Assembly: GCF_000383475.1 (NCBI RefSeq)
Contig: NZ_KB911459.1
Location: forward strand, 1,340,244 to 1,404,243
Direction of reading: 5' to 3'
DNA from: Microbacterium sp. 11MF
GTDB lineage: Bacteria; Actinomycetota; Actinomycetes; Actinomycetales; Microbacteriaceae
Length of the DNA stretch: 64,000 bases
Of this stretch, positions 37,333 to 45,944 are shown piece after piece. The stretch's first letter is position 1, and each line of letters opens with the position of its first letter. Under the pieces are notes generated by a model, which was not told the DNA's origin, did no database searches, and worked only from the letters and a program-made list of their open reading frames with translations. Both the position numbers and the translations under genes were made by a program.

Positions 37333-38518
37333 ATAGGTTCTCCGTTGCTGTCTTCTTCGACGTACCTGTCGACCCGCCCATGGTGGAGTGATTTGCTTCG
37401 AACGACAGTGTCTCCACGTCGTTGAAGTACTGAGACGCTACGTCCGCGACTGTCAGATCGAGCTCGGTGAGCAGGCCGGACGACGGGTAGCTGACGACCA
37501 GAGGCACACGCATGCGGGCCACGTTGCGACAGAGATCGTGAAATGAGGCGACGACCGCGCTCTTCAATGAGAACCCAGTAGTGAACCGGTCCGACCTGTT
37601 GCGACCGGCTCCGCTCGAGTCGGGATAGTCGTACCGGTACAGGGTTTCGTAGACGTGGTAATAGCGGCTGTACTGGTCCTTCGTGTACGGGGGGTCTGCG
37701 TAGATGGTTCCCACGTCGCGAAGTTGGCCTGTACTGATCAAATCGAGAGCGTCACCCACGAACACGGAGTTGTTCGAACGCCACTTCTCGGTGCCCACCA
37801 GTGCGACTGAATCCAGAGCGATGATGAACTCGTCCCACACCGATCTCCCCCATGTGCGCACGATACGGGCGTGCGCGGATGCAGAGTTCGGCCGCAGGAA
37901 CTGAGCGGTGTGGCCGGGAGCATTCACCAGAACGGATGTGGCGGTGATCCATGCACCCAGAAGCCAGTCGCGGTCATTGAGTTGGGTGTCCCCGTCTATC
38001 GCGGATCGGATCGAGTCAACCTCGATCGCTTGCTGCAGGCTGAGATAGCCGGCGGAGAAGTACAGACTGGCGAGTTCGTAGTGCTCGCTCGTGCTAGCTA
38101 CTGCGGCTGCGCGGGCGGCCCGTCTATGCGCAGCCGAGTTCCCCACGTGCGCGGCGCGCTGCATGTACTCGACGAGATCTAGACGCGTGCCTGTCAGCGC
38201 ACGGTGTTCGGAGGCAAGCTGCGTGGAGTACTTCTGCGTCAATTCTCGAAGTCGAGCGTCGTACGCCGGACGCAAGCGAACGAGAGTTGAGGGGGCCTCT
38301 GCCGAGCGTTGGAGCGCTGTGAACCGGGCCCTCGATAAGGCGGCCGTGAAGCTTAGCGCGTCATTCGTCACTACTGAGGCGGTGTTCTGAAGGCTCTCTG
38401 CAACACTGCCCATGCCCGAGAAAAGGTCGACTACCCTTCCCGCGTGCGTGAGGTCACCAATTGTGTCACGGACGTGATCCGCCATGTGACGCTTGGTTCC
38501 CATGTAGCGCACTACCAC
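37316..38518 (-). CDS. D12-class N6-adenine DNA methyltransferase
   Basis: A DNA methyltransferase of the Dam/D12 class, about 400 residues. YMGTKRHMADHV is the class-typical N-terminus, VVDLFSGMGSV (FxGxG) binds S-adenosylmethionine and IYADPPYTKDQYSRYYH (DPPY) is the catalytic motif, giving the alpha order FxGxG then DPPY. The target site cannot be read from the sequence. Start: the GTG at 38518 with AGGATGGAGAG 6 nt upstream looks best; an ATG at 38533 is in frame. First gene of the minus-strand operon methyltransferase-ParB-nuclease. Confidence 0.9.
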   Translation of the reverse strand: MVVRYMGTKRHMADHVRDTIGDLTHAGRVVDLFSGMGSVAESLQNTASVVTNDALSFTAALSRARFTALQRSAEAPSTLVRLRPAYDARLRELTQKYSTQLASEHRALTGTRLDLVEYMQRAAHVGNSAAHRRAARAAAVASTSEHYELASLYFSAGYLSLQQAIEVDSIRSAIDGDTQLNDRDWLLGAWITATSVLVNAPGHTAQFLRPNSASAHARIVRTWGRSVWDEFIIALDSVALVGTEKWRSNNSVFVGDALDLISTGQLRDVGTIYADPPYTKDQYSRYYHVYETLYRYDYPDSSGAGRNRSDRFTTGFSLKSAVVASFHDLCRNVARMRVPLVVSYPSSGLLTELDLTVADVASQYFNDVETLSFEANHSTMGGSTGTSKKTATENLYVCTI

Positions 38519-38683
38519 GCGATAGCTCTCCATCCTCTTTGGCGGGCCGACACATCGTCGTCGCTCACTGCGATGTTATCGAGATTGAGCGCGTCTGGCG
38601 TCGTGCCGCGCCGAAGGCGTGTATCCTCTGCGGACATCCGTAACCAAAAACAAGTTGCAGGCCCAGGCGCTCGTCGCCCCCTG

Positions 38684-38734
38684 GAGCTAGCAGTGTGGCT
38701 CTCGCTTCGTCAGGCGGGTGAAAGTGCTGAAGAA
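38684..38734. repeat. 51-bp direct repeat, copy 1 (helicase 3'-end relic)
   Basis: Matches 42214-42264 at 46 of 51 positions. Read on the minus strand it encodes FSTFTRLTKREPHC and a stop, a diverged copy of the last residues of the helicase (FSTFTRQTKREPRS). The match ends abruptly outside the repeat. It lies just upstream of the integrase gene. Confidence 0.8.
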
Positions 38735-38789
38735 GACTGCGCTCATCGCATAGCGGCGCAGATGCCCCTCTGCTCGCGCTCGGAGCTTC

Positions 38790-40046
38790 ATGCCGTCGAT
38801 GCGTGGCTCTCATCGCTCCTCGTCGATGAGCAGCGCTGAGAATGCACCGCCGCCGGTCCCGCCATTCGGGGTGAAAGTCACCACGGACCTCGAGTACCGG
38901 GCCTCCGGCATCCGCGCCCGCGCACGGTGGATCGACCCGCAGACGAAGCGACGTGTCGTTCGAGCACTCGTCGTGCCGAACGAAGAAGCCGCCGACGCCT
39001 TCTTCAACGACCTGCGGCGCTCCTCAGAGATCGGCATCGACCGGCGCATCACCCTCGCCGACTACCTCGCCACGATCGGCGACCGCTGGACACGCGGCCT
39101 AGACCCGACCTCGACGGCCGACGGATACAAGGTCGGGCTGCGGCTGCGCGTCATCCCCGCGCTCGGGCACGTGCCGCTCTCCCAGATCACCGCAGGCATG
39201 ATCGACCGCACCATCGACGACTGGGAAAAGACGCACTCCCCCTCCACGATCAAGAACACCATCGCCCCGCTCGTGCGAGTCCTCGACGAAGCCGTGCGCG
39301 ACGACGTGCTCGCCAGCAACCCCGCCCGCAACCGCTCCCGACGAAGCCTCGGCAAATCGGCGCTGATCGTCCCCGTCGAACAAGCCTCGCCCCGCGCGCA
39401 CGCGCTCCCGGATCTCGCAACACTCAACCGGCTCGCCCGGGCGTGCGGCCGCGTGCACCAGAGCTACTCGGACTTCGTCATGCTCAGCGCGCTGCTCGCC
39501 TCCCGCGGGTCGGAGATCGCCGGCCTCCGCGTCGGCGACGTCAACTGGGACACGAACATCGTCACCATCGAGCGGCAAACCTACCCCGGCTCCGGCGGAC
39601 TGGTCACCAAGCAGGCGAAAGGACGAGCCGCGCGCCCGGTGCCCATCCTCAACGCACTCAAGCCGGTCCTGGAACGCCTCACAGAGGATCGCGAGCCAGA
39701 TGAACGCCTGCTGCGCGGCCCCCGCGGCGGCGTCCTGACCACAGCGAGCGTGCGCGACGCGACCAAATGGGACGACCTCGTCACCGGCTTGGGCCTGCCC
39801 TCACTCACCCGGCACGGGCTCCGCCACACCGGAGCGACCTGGATGGCCGACGCGGGCATCCCGCTGCACGTGCTGCAACGCATCCTCGGGCACAAATCCA
39901 TCGAGACCACCCGCGGCTACCTTCACCCCGACACCCGGCACCTCGCCTCCGCCGCCAAGCAGGCCAACGCATTCCTCGAGGCCCAAGAACAGCGACAGGC
40001 GCCCTCGCGGACCTCTGGCGCGACTCGGCCCTCACCGCACCGTTGA
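38790..40046 (+). CDS. tyrosine recombinase / integrase
   Basis: About 418 residues. An N-terminal arm/SAM-like region (LADYLATIGDRWTRGLDP; a core-binding helix set around 100-170) precedes a catalytic domain with Arg in ALLASRGSEIAGLR, the Lys strand in TKQAKGRAARPVP, HGLRH (His-x-x-Arg) and GHKSIETTRGYLHP with the second His and the Tyr nucleophile. It probably catalysed integration at tRNA-Pro. The start at 38790 has GGAG 5 nt upstream; an ATG at 38826 (MSSAENAPP) is possible. No excisionase gene is visible. It sits in the middle of the island rather than next to an att site, which is unusual. Confidence 0.93.
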   Translation: MPSMRGSHRSSSMSSAENAPPPVPPFGVKVTTDLEYRASGIRARARWIDPQTKRRVVRALVVPNEEAADAFFNDLRRSSEIGIDRRITLADYLATIGDRWTRGLDPTSTADGYKVGLRLRVIPALGHVPLSQITAGMIDRTIDDWEKTHSPSTIKNTIAPLVRVLDEAVRDDVLASNPARNRSRRSLGKSALIVPVEQASPRAHALPDLATLNRLARACGRVHQSYSDFVMLSALLASRGSEIAGLRVGDVNWDTNIVTIERQTYPGSGGLVTKQAKGRAARPVPILNALKPVLERLTEDREPDERLLRGPRGGVLTTASVRDATKWDDLVTGLGLPSLTRHGLRHTGATWMADAGIPLHVLQRILGHKSIETTRGYLHPDTRHLASAAKQANAFLEAQEQRQAPSRTSGATRPSPHR

Positions 40047-40052
40047 TGCATG

Positions 40053-40092
40053 CCACGGCCCGCGAAAGGGACGTCGGTGTCCCCGGCCGTGG
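40053..40092 (+). terminator. hairpin after integrase
   Basis: CCACGGCC pairs with GGCCGTGG around a 24-nt loop, directly after the integrase stop. Confidence 0.5.
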
Positions 40093-40177
40093 TCCACGAC
40101 ACGTCGCAATCGCGCGGCTGCCGGCCCTGTCCGTGGGCGGCGATAAAGTTGCAATGACGTCACCAGCGAGGAGGACC

Positions 40178-42220
40178 ATGGCACTCACTACCTCCTTGGC
40201 AGGCCGAGTTCGCAACACCAGCCTCCCGAAAAGCCACCCGCTGCTCCCTCTGCAGGAAGCCGTCATCAATAGCCTCCAGTCCATCGACGAGCGCTTCGGT
40301 GACGACGACATCGGCAGCGGGAATCTGCGCATCCGAATCCTGCGCGACGGACAGCAGGAGTTCGACTATGGGCCGGCTGGCACGGGACGCGTAGCGCTCC
40401 CGCCCATCATCGGGTTCTCCGTAGAAGACAACGGCGTCGGGTTCACCCCGGAGAACATGAGCTCGTTCGAGACCCTAGACAGCGATTTCAAGGCAGACCT
40501 CGGGTCACGCGGCGTCGGCCGTCTTCTCTGGCTCAAGGCCTTCGACCGCGTAGCCATCGACAGCGCGTACCTCGACGGCAACCACCAGCTGCAGAAGCGC
40601 AGCTTCAAGTTCTCCGTAGAGCGCGAGGTCGAGCACGGAGCGGACAGCGCCTCTCTCACGGAGACAGGCGCCGTAGTCCTGCTCGACGGCTTCAAGAGCC
40701 AGTACCAGAAGAGCGCGCCGAAGACGGCAGATGCCATAGCCCGTGAGATCTTCGAGCACTGCATCTGGTACTTCTTGCGGCCGGGCGGAGCACCCGAGGT
40801 CACGGTCGTCGACGAAGAAGTCATCTCCCTGAACAAACTCATGGAGGACTTCGTGTACTCCGAGCTGCCGCCGACAACCATCACAGCTAAGGGGCAGAAG
40901 TTCGACATGGTGAACCTTTGCCTCAAGTCGATGACGCGGAACACCACTCCCAGGCTCTATTGGTGCGCTGCAAGTCGCGTCGTCATCGAGGAGAACCTCT
41001 CGGGCAAGCTCGCCGGCCTATACGGCCGACTGCGTGACTCGACGTCGGCGGAGTTCACCTACGTCTGTTACCTCTCCTCCGACTTCCTCGACACGAACGT
41101 GCGCGCCGACCGGACCGCGTTCGACATCGAGGAGCGACTGCCCGGAGCCGCGCTCGGCGACGACCTCACCCTCGATGATGTTCGTGCCGCGGTCCTCGAC
41201 GAAGTCGAGCGTCTACTCGAGGAGCCACTGAACGCGGCACGCGAGGAGGGCCGCAACCGCGTCAATGAGTTCGTGAGCAACCGGGCACCCCGCTACCGCC
41301 CCGTTCTGGCCCGGCTCACCAATCTCGGGGTCACCGTCGACCCCGCGATGAAGGACTCTGAGCTCGAGCTGCTGCTCCACCGCAACCTGCAGAAGCTCGA
41401 AGCCGATGCGATGGTCGAGGGCCAGGCCGTGTTCGCCGAAGCAGGGGCTGCCCCGCTCAAGGACTACAAGGAGCGCCTCGACAGCTATCTCGAGACCATC
41501 AAGGAGATCAACCAATCCGACCTCGCCGCGTATGTCTCGCGTCGGAGGGTGATTCTCGATATCCTCACCAAGCTCATCCGTTCGAATGACGCTGGCGGCT
41601 ACAGCCGCGAGGACGCCGTCCACTCGTTGCTCATTCCGATGCGCACTGACTCCAACGAGATCGGCCCGGACGCGTCGAACCTCTGGATCCTCGACGAACG
41701 GCTCGCGTTCCACGACTACTTGGCCTCTGACAAGACCTTGAAGAGCATGCCGATTACGGCCTCGGACTCCACCCGGGAGCCCGACATCATCGCGACGCGA
41801 CTCGTTGACGGTCCGCTGCTCGCGTCCGAAGGCGAGACGCTCCCGTTGCCGTCCATCGTGGTCGTGGAGATCAAGCGGCCGATGCGCAACGATGCCTCCG
41901 AGGACAGGGACCCCATTGCCCAGTGCCTCGACTACGTCGCGAAGGTGAGGAGCGGTGGCGTCCTCACCGCGTCCGGGCGACCCATCCCCGCATCGCAGGA
42001 GTCGCCTGCGTTCTGCTATATCGTGGCCGATCTCACGCCGTCCATGGTCAACCGGTGCAATTATGCAAACTTGCGCCGTACGCCTGATGGCATGGGCTAT
42101 TTCGGCTTCAACGAGCCAGCGAAGGCCTATATCGAGGTGATGTCGTTTGACCGTCTCATAAACTCCGCGACCGAACGCAACCGTGCGTTCTTCGACAAGC
42201 TCGGGCTGCCCTCGAGCTAG
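40178..42220 (+). CDS. GHKL (Hsp90-like) ATPase with C-terminal nuclease motif
   Basis: A 680-residue protein. The N-terminal Bergerat-fold ATPase has the N box LQEAVINSLQS (Glu28, Asn31), G1 EDNGVGFTPENM (84-88) and G2 DLGSRGVGRL (109-115), as in MutL, Hsp90 and MORC-type clamps. The middle region is long and partly coiled (EVERLLEEPLNAAREEG). The C-terminal domain carries REPD (Asp536) and VVVEIKRP (Glu564, Lys566), a PD-(D/E)xK nuclease arrangement. No known family name is recognised. GAGGAGGA precedes the ATG at 40178. Its stop codon shares the palindrome CTAG with the stop of the converging helicase. Confidence 0.78.
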   Translation: MALTTSLAGRVRNTSLPKSHPLLPLQEAVINSLQSIDERFGDDDIGSGNLRIRILRDGQQEFDYGPAGTGRVALPPIIGFSVEDNGVGFTPENMSSFETLDSDFKADLGSRGVGRLLWLKAFDRVAIDSAYLDGNHQLQKRSFKFSVEREVEHGADSASLTETGAVVLLDGFKSQYQKSAPKTADAIAREIFEHCIWYFLRPGGAPEVTVVDEEVISLNKLMEDFVYSELPPTTITAKGQKFDMVNLCLKSMTRNTTPRLYWCAASRVVIEENLSGKLAGLYGRLRDSTSAEFTYVCYLSSDFLDTNVRADRTAFDIEERLPGAALGDDLTLDDVRAAVLDEVERLLEEPLNAAREEGRNRVNEFVSNRAPRYRPVLARLTNLGVTVDPAMKDSELELLLHRNLQKLEADAMVEGQAVFAEAGAAPLKDYKERLDSYLETIKEINQSDLAAYVSRRRVILDILTKLIRSNDAGGYSREDAVHSLLIPMRTDSNEIGPDASNLWILDERLAFHDYLASDKTLKSMPITASDSTREPDIIATRLVDGPLLASEGETLPLPSIVVVEIKRPMRNDASEDRDPIAQCLDYVAKVRSGGVLTASGRPIPASQESPAFCYIVADLTPSMVNRCNYANLRRTPDGMGYFGFNEPAKAYIEVMSFDRLINSATERNRAFFDKLGLPSS

Positions 42221-42264
42221 CTGCGTGGCTCTCGCTTTGTCTGGCGGGTGAAGGTGCTGAAGAA
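42214..42264. repeat. 51-bp direct repeat, copy 2 (3' end of helicase)
   Basis: Functional copy of the repeat at 38684-38734. It contains the shared CTAG double stop and the last 15 codons of the helicase. Confidence 0.8.
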
Positions 42265-44736
42265 TGTGTCGCGGGTGAGACCGAGCGCGACGATTTGGGC
42301 CTCGACGGCGGTGACGTCCTGAAATGCGTTGTCGTTGGCAAGAGCGCGAGCGAACTGCTTTAGCGCCTTCTTCAGCGCCTTCATGTCAGCACGGTTGATC
42401 GATCGGCAGCCTTGCGGCGGCGTTCCACTACGTTGGACGAGGTGACTCGGGTGGACCATGAGCGGAGTAATCTGCGCGTCCACCCCGTACTCCCCTTCAC
42501 ACCAGTTGACGGAGCCAGCGAGCTGGTTGATGTCCTTCTTCCAGATGGCCGTTGACTCCGCCCCGGTCTTCGCTTCGATGACCACGTACTGGTGGTCACC
42601 GAGAGACCACATGACGTCGCTTCCGATCTTGAAGTCACGTTCGGGTTGCTGCGCGAGAAATCCGAGGTGGCGTCCGAGGGAGGCGAGAGCGTCCTCCGCC
42701 TGGTCGGTGCGTAGCGGGTCCCACGCGAGGTCGGTGATGAGGGCGCCGATGCCGACAACAAGCTCGTCACCCGTCGCGTAGGTGTCAGTCAGGAGGTTCC
42801 GCGCCTCCTGCGCCTGGTTGGACGCTTGCCCGAGGTGCACATAGGCGATGCCACCGAGTGGTGCGAGTACCGCGGGATTGTTCCTTGAAGCCTGGTCAAG
42901 CGTCTGCTGCGCAGCCACCTTATCGACGCGCTCCAGATAGCTGGCGTGAGTTTCGCCCAGCCACCCCGCGAGTCTTGTGTCGCCCTCTGCGATCGCCGAG
43001 TCGACAGCGCTCCCCGCGTGGGAGGCCGCGTCTTCGAACCGACCGACTCGTGCCGCGTTATACGCCGCCCTGAGCTCTCGGGCTGAGTCGGAGACGACAC
43101 CGGGCTCGTACTTTACGCCCAGCAGAGCTTCGCGGGATGCGGTGCGGAAGTCGGCGTCTCCGTCGATGACTTGCCGGATGACTCCCTCGATGTCCTCGGC
43201 GGACGCACCGTCGAGGTCTGATGCGACGTCCCTCGAAAGTTGCATCTGCGCGCGAGTTGCCGGCGAGAGCTTGCTTGCGGTATCTGCGCGAGCGACGAGC
43301 TGGGTGAGTCGGGATCCGATGAGGATGACCGCGCAGCGGTCGTCTCGGCTTCGGACTCCGCGCCCGATGCCCTGCTCGAGTCGTTGCAACTGTCGGGCGA
43401 CCATTGCTTCGCTGTCCCGCAGCGCGACGGCTTCACGCCGTTCGGCCGCGGTGTACGCGAACGGCAAGCTGTCGATGACCAGAAGTCGGCAGGCCTCGTC
43501 GGGGAGGTCGATGCCGTCGTACTTGCTCACGATGACGACGAGTCCGACATGACCGCCGTTAAGACCTTTGACCACATCGCTGATCTCGTCGGCCTTGCTG
43601 ACGACGTGTGCAGCCAACGGCTCCCACTGCTTCGCGATACGCCAGCTGGGTACGAGCACAACGACGTTGTGGTCCGCCGAGACGGAGGCGGCGAGCTCTC
43701 GGATTTCGCTCACCGAGATGGTGGAGTTCAGTTCTTGGGGTGCGAGGACGAGACGGTCGCCGAGATCAGCCGCGGTCTCCGGGACGATGGAGCTCGCGAC
43801 GCTGTCGGGGTCCGCATCGAAGTGCGTCACGAGGAGACTGTCGTCGGCGAGCGTCGCAGTCATATAGATACGCCGCTTGGCCTCGGCGAACGACGGAAAC
43901 TTCTCAATCGGCGGACAGGGTGGGTTGATCTCAATCGCCTCTGCCGAGACGGTCACCTCGCAGATAGCCATGAGATCGGACATGATGGGCCAGGCCCACT
44001 CGAAGTCCTTCGACGCCCGAAAGGGACGAAGCAGCGTGAGCACCTGCTCCTGGCGTTCAACCCATGCCCAGAAGGGCACGCGAAGCACCGCACTACGGTC
44101 CCCCTCGCGGATGTCCATGTAAGCGTTTAGTCCCTGCTCTTTAAGGTCGTCCTCGAACAGGTCGAGGAACGGGTCAAACGCCTTGTGTCCAGAAGGGATG
44201 ACAAGTCGAGACGACTCCTCTGCGAGCGCAATTCCTGCGTGTGCGTCGTCGATGATGACAGCGCCTACGGGAATCGGCTGCCGCGTCGCCGAACCTTCGA
44301 TTCCGAATCGGGTCTTGCCGTTGATGAGTGTCTTCATCGTCGTTACGCAGATCGCGTCACCACTGGTGAACCTGTGGTGCTCGGGGTCGTCAGCAACCTC
44401 GATACCCAAGGCCTTGGCCTCGGCGATGACTCGTTCCGCGAGGTGGGGGTCCGGCGCTATGTACAGCGCCGGCCCAACGCCCTCATGCAATGAGGTCTGC
44501 AGCATGAGCAGACCCACAATGGTCTTCCCTCCGCCAGTGTTGGTCTTGATGACCAGGTCCTTCTCATCACGGCGCGGCGACCATGCGTCCAGGACCGCCC
44601 CCTGGACCGCCCTGAGGTAGCCATACCCGGGCGCCTTGTTCGGCAACGCGTCGAAGAGCTCCGAAGGCTCGGTGATCGCGCGGATAGCGGTACCGGCGGC
44701 TAGCTTGCCAAAATTGAATGGCGGCTTCTTGATCAC
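42217..44736 (-). CDS. superfamily 2 helicase with C-terminal nuclease motif
   Basis: About 839 residues. Helicase motifs: Walker A TNTGGGKT (65-72), DDAH in VIIDDAHAG (163-166), YMTATLADD (motif III) and LEQGIGRGVRSRDD (motif VI). From about 540 there are helical, TPR-like repeats (AAYNAARVGRFEDAASHAG). A PD-(D/E)xK arrangement follows near the end: IGSDVMW (Asp about 706), then VVIEAKTG (Glu721, Lys723). Start: the GTG at 44736 next to a 15-bp palindrome is preferred; the frame is open to 44802. It is convergent with the GHKL ATPase gene and probably belongs to the same system. Function inferred: defence, target unknown. Confidence 0.8.
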   Translation of the reverse strand: MIKKPPFNFGKLAAGTAIRAITEPSELFDALPNKAPGYGYLRAVQGAVLDAWSPRRDEKDLVIKTNTGGGKTIVGLLMLQTSLHEGVGPALYIAPDPHLAERVIAEAKALGIEVADDPEHHRFTSGDAICVTTMKTLINGKTRFGIEGSATRQPIPVGAVIIDDAHAGIALAEESSRLVIPSGHKAFDPFLDLFEDDLKEQGLNAYMDIREGDRSAVLRVPFWAWVERQEQVLTLLRPFRASKDFEWAWPIMSDLMAICEVTVSAEAIEINPPCPPIEKFPSFAEAKRRIYMTATLADDSLLVTHFDADPDSVASSIVPETAADLGDRLVLAPQELNSTISVSEIRELAASVSADHNVVVLVPSWRIAKQWEPLAAHVVSKADEISDVVKGLNGGHVGLVVIVSKYDGIDLPDEACRLLVIDSLPFAYTAAERREAVALRDSEAMVARQLQRLEQGIGRGVRSRDDRCAVILIGSRLTQLVARADTASKLSPATRAQMQLSRDVASDLDGASAEDIEGVIRQVIDGDADFRTASREALLGVKYEPGVVSDSARELRAAYNAARVGRFEDAASHAGSAVDSAIAEGDTRLAGWLGETHASYLERVDKVAAQQTLDQASRNNPAVLAPLGGIAYVHLGQASNQAQEARNLLTDTYATGDELVVGIGALITDLAWDPLRTDQAEDALASLGRHLGFLAQQPERDFKIGSDVMWSLGDHQYVVIEAKTGAESTAIWKKDINQLAGSVNWCEGEYGVDAQITPLMVHPSHLVQRSGTPPQGCRSINRADMKALKKALKQFARALANDNAFQDVTAVEAQIVALGLTRDTFFSTFTRQTKREPRS

Positions 44737-44737
44737 A

Positions 44738-44752
44738 TCTGAGTATCTCAGA
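44738..44752. promoter_or_regulatory. palindrome at the helicase start
   Basis: TCTGAG-TAT-CTCAGA, a perfect 6-bp inverted repeat with a 3-nt centre, 2 nt upstream of the proposed GTG. It could be an operator that silences the helicase. Confidence 0.4.
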
Positions 44753-45068
44753 GCAGATCCACAAGACTGAGAACACTTCGCGCGGACCTGCTCGAAGGTC
44801 ACTGGGTCCTAGGGTTCGGGCGGCTCATCCTGACTGCCGCCGAGCAGGCGAACGCCCTTCTCGGCACCCAAGTACGGCAACATGGTCCCGGCCCGAACCC
44901 AGGGCCTACGCGTCCGCCACGTGCTCGATGACTGGCTCCACAGGAGCGATCACGGCATCCGTGTCCCGGCAGTGTCCCGGCGCTTCGCAACAGGGCACTT
45001 CGAGAGCATCGCGACGGCAGGCGCGTAAGCGGTACACGGTCCGCGTAAACCCTCCGGCACGAACGACG
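44753..45068. other. island end, no gene recognised
   Basis: About 316 nt between the helicase start and the terminator of the island tRNA. Several short frames are open, but none has a recognisable product or ribosome site. Confidence 0.5.
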
Positions 45069-45102
45069 AAGCCCCGATGAGAATGGCTTCTCATCGGGGC
45101 TT
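45069..45102 (-). terminator. terminator of island-borne tRNA-Pro
   Basis: A perfect 15-bp stem with a 4-nt loop, beginning 5 nt beyond the tRNA 3' end and preceded by AGAA on the minus strand. Its sequence is unlike the host terminator at 31398. Confidence 0.85.
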
Positions 45103-45107
45103 TTCTG

Positions 45108-45181
45108 TCGGGATGACAGGATTTGAACCTGCGACCCCCTGACCCCCAGTCAGGTGCGCTACCAAGCTGCGCCACATCCCG
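45108..45181 (-). tRNA. tRNA-Pro(GGG), intact, island copy
   Basis: A 74-nt cloverleaf on the minus strand: acceptor CGGGATG/CATCCCG, D arm GCGC/GCGC with loop AGCTTGGTA, anticodon stem CCTGA/TCAGG with loop CTGGGGG (anticodon GGG), T arm GCAGG/CCTGT with TTCAAAT, discriminator A. CCA is not encoded. It differs from the split host gene in the anticodon stem (CTTGA/TCAAG). It lies 36 nt downstream of the host 5' half and has no promoter of its own in that gap. Confidence 0.97.
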
Positions 45182-45217
45182 TTGTTCACTTTTCGAGCTG
45201 AATCCGCCGCTACCGCA

Positions 45218-45261
<44 letters not shown>

Positions 45262-45289
45262 GTCCGTTGCCCTCGCGGACAACTCCACT

Positions 45290-45295
45290 ATCCTA
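45290..45295 (-). promoter_or_regulatory. -10 of the tRNA-Pro gene (TAGGAT)
   Basis: TAGGAT on the minus strand, 28 nt before the 5' end of the half tRNA. It probably now transcribes the half tRNA and the intact island tRNA together. Confidence 0.5.
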
Positions 45296-45353
45296 ACCGG
45301 TCCGGAGGCCGCCCGCGAACCGCCACGGGGTTCCGCGTGTCCGATGCCGCCAC

Positions 45354-45359
45354 TAACCT
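45354..45359 (+). promoter_or_regulatory. candidate -10 (TAACCT), leaderless GNAT gene
   Basis: TAACCT-N6-ATG, with no Shine-Dalgarno. Confidence 0.5.
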
Positions 45360-45365
45360 GCCCGC

Positions 45366-45944
45366 ATGAGCCAGATCTCGATCGAACCGGCCCGTGCCGA
45401 TCGCTTCACCGACGCGGAACGCGCGCTGACCGGTGGTGGCGACGGCGCCGACTGCTGGTGCCAGTGGTGGATGCTCGCGCCGAAGGACTTCGAGGCGACC
45501 AGCGTCGACGAACGGCGTGAGCGACTGCGTCAGGACCTCTCGGCTCCGGTCCCGTCAGCGCTGATCGCGTACGTCGACGGCAACGCCGCCGGCTGGGTCA
45601 AGGTCTCCCCCCGCCCCGATCAACCCCGCCTCGCGCGTACCCGCAACATCCAGACGTCACCGGAGCCGATGGACGACCCGACAGTCTGGGCGATCACCTG
45701 CTTCGTCGTCCGTAAAGAGCACCGATCCCAGGGCATCGCGAGCCGCCTCTTGGACGCCGCCGTCGACCACGCGCGCGGGAACGGCGCACGCATCGTCGAG
45801 GGGTACCCGCTCGACACCGACGTGAAGCGGTTCTCGACGAACGACCTCTACCACGGCACGCTCTCGAGCTTCCTCGCCGCCGGCTTCACGGAGACCGCGC
45901 GCCCCGGCGCGGCCCGCCCTATCGTCGCGAAGGATCTGTCATGA
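45366..45944 (+). CDS. GNAT-family acetyltransferase
   Basis: A 192-residue N-acetyltransferase. The acetyl-CoA site is EHRSQGIASRLLDAAVDHAR (motif A, R/Q-x-x-G-x-G/A) near residue 120, preceded by VWAITCFVVRK and followed by GARIVEGYPLD and FLAAGFTETAR. The N-terminal DCWCQWWMLAPKDF is typical of a group of actinobacterial GNATs of unknown substrate. It overlaps the macro-domain gene by ATGA, so they form an operon; a shared role, such as reversing a modification, is possible but not shown. Confidence 0.88.
   Translation: MSQISIEPARADRFTDAERALTGGGDGADCWCQWWMLAPKDFEATSVDERRERLRQDLSAPVPSALIAYVDGNAAGWVKVSPRPDQPRLARTRNIQTSPEPMDDPTVWAITCFVVRKEHRSQGIASRLLDAAVDHARGNGARIVEGYPLDTDVKRFSTNDLYHGTLSSFLAAGFTETARPGAARPIVAKDLS

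Noticed and set aside
38444..38839. A 131-codon plus-strand frame overlapping the methyltransferase start
   Set aside because: No family, no ribosome site; it covers the 51-bp helicase relic and the methyltransferase promoter.
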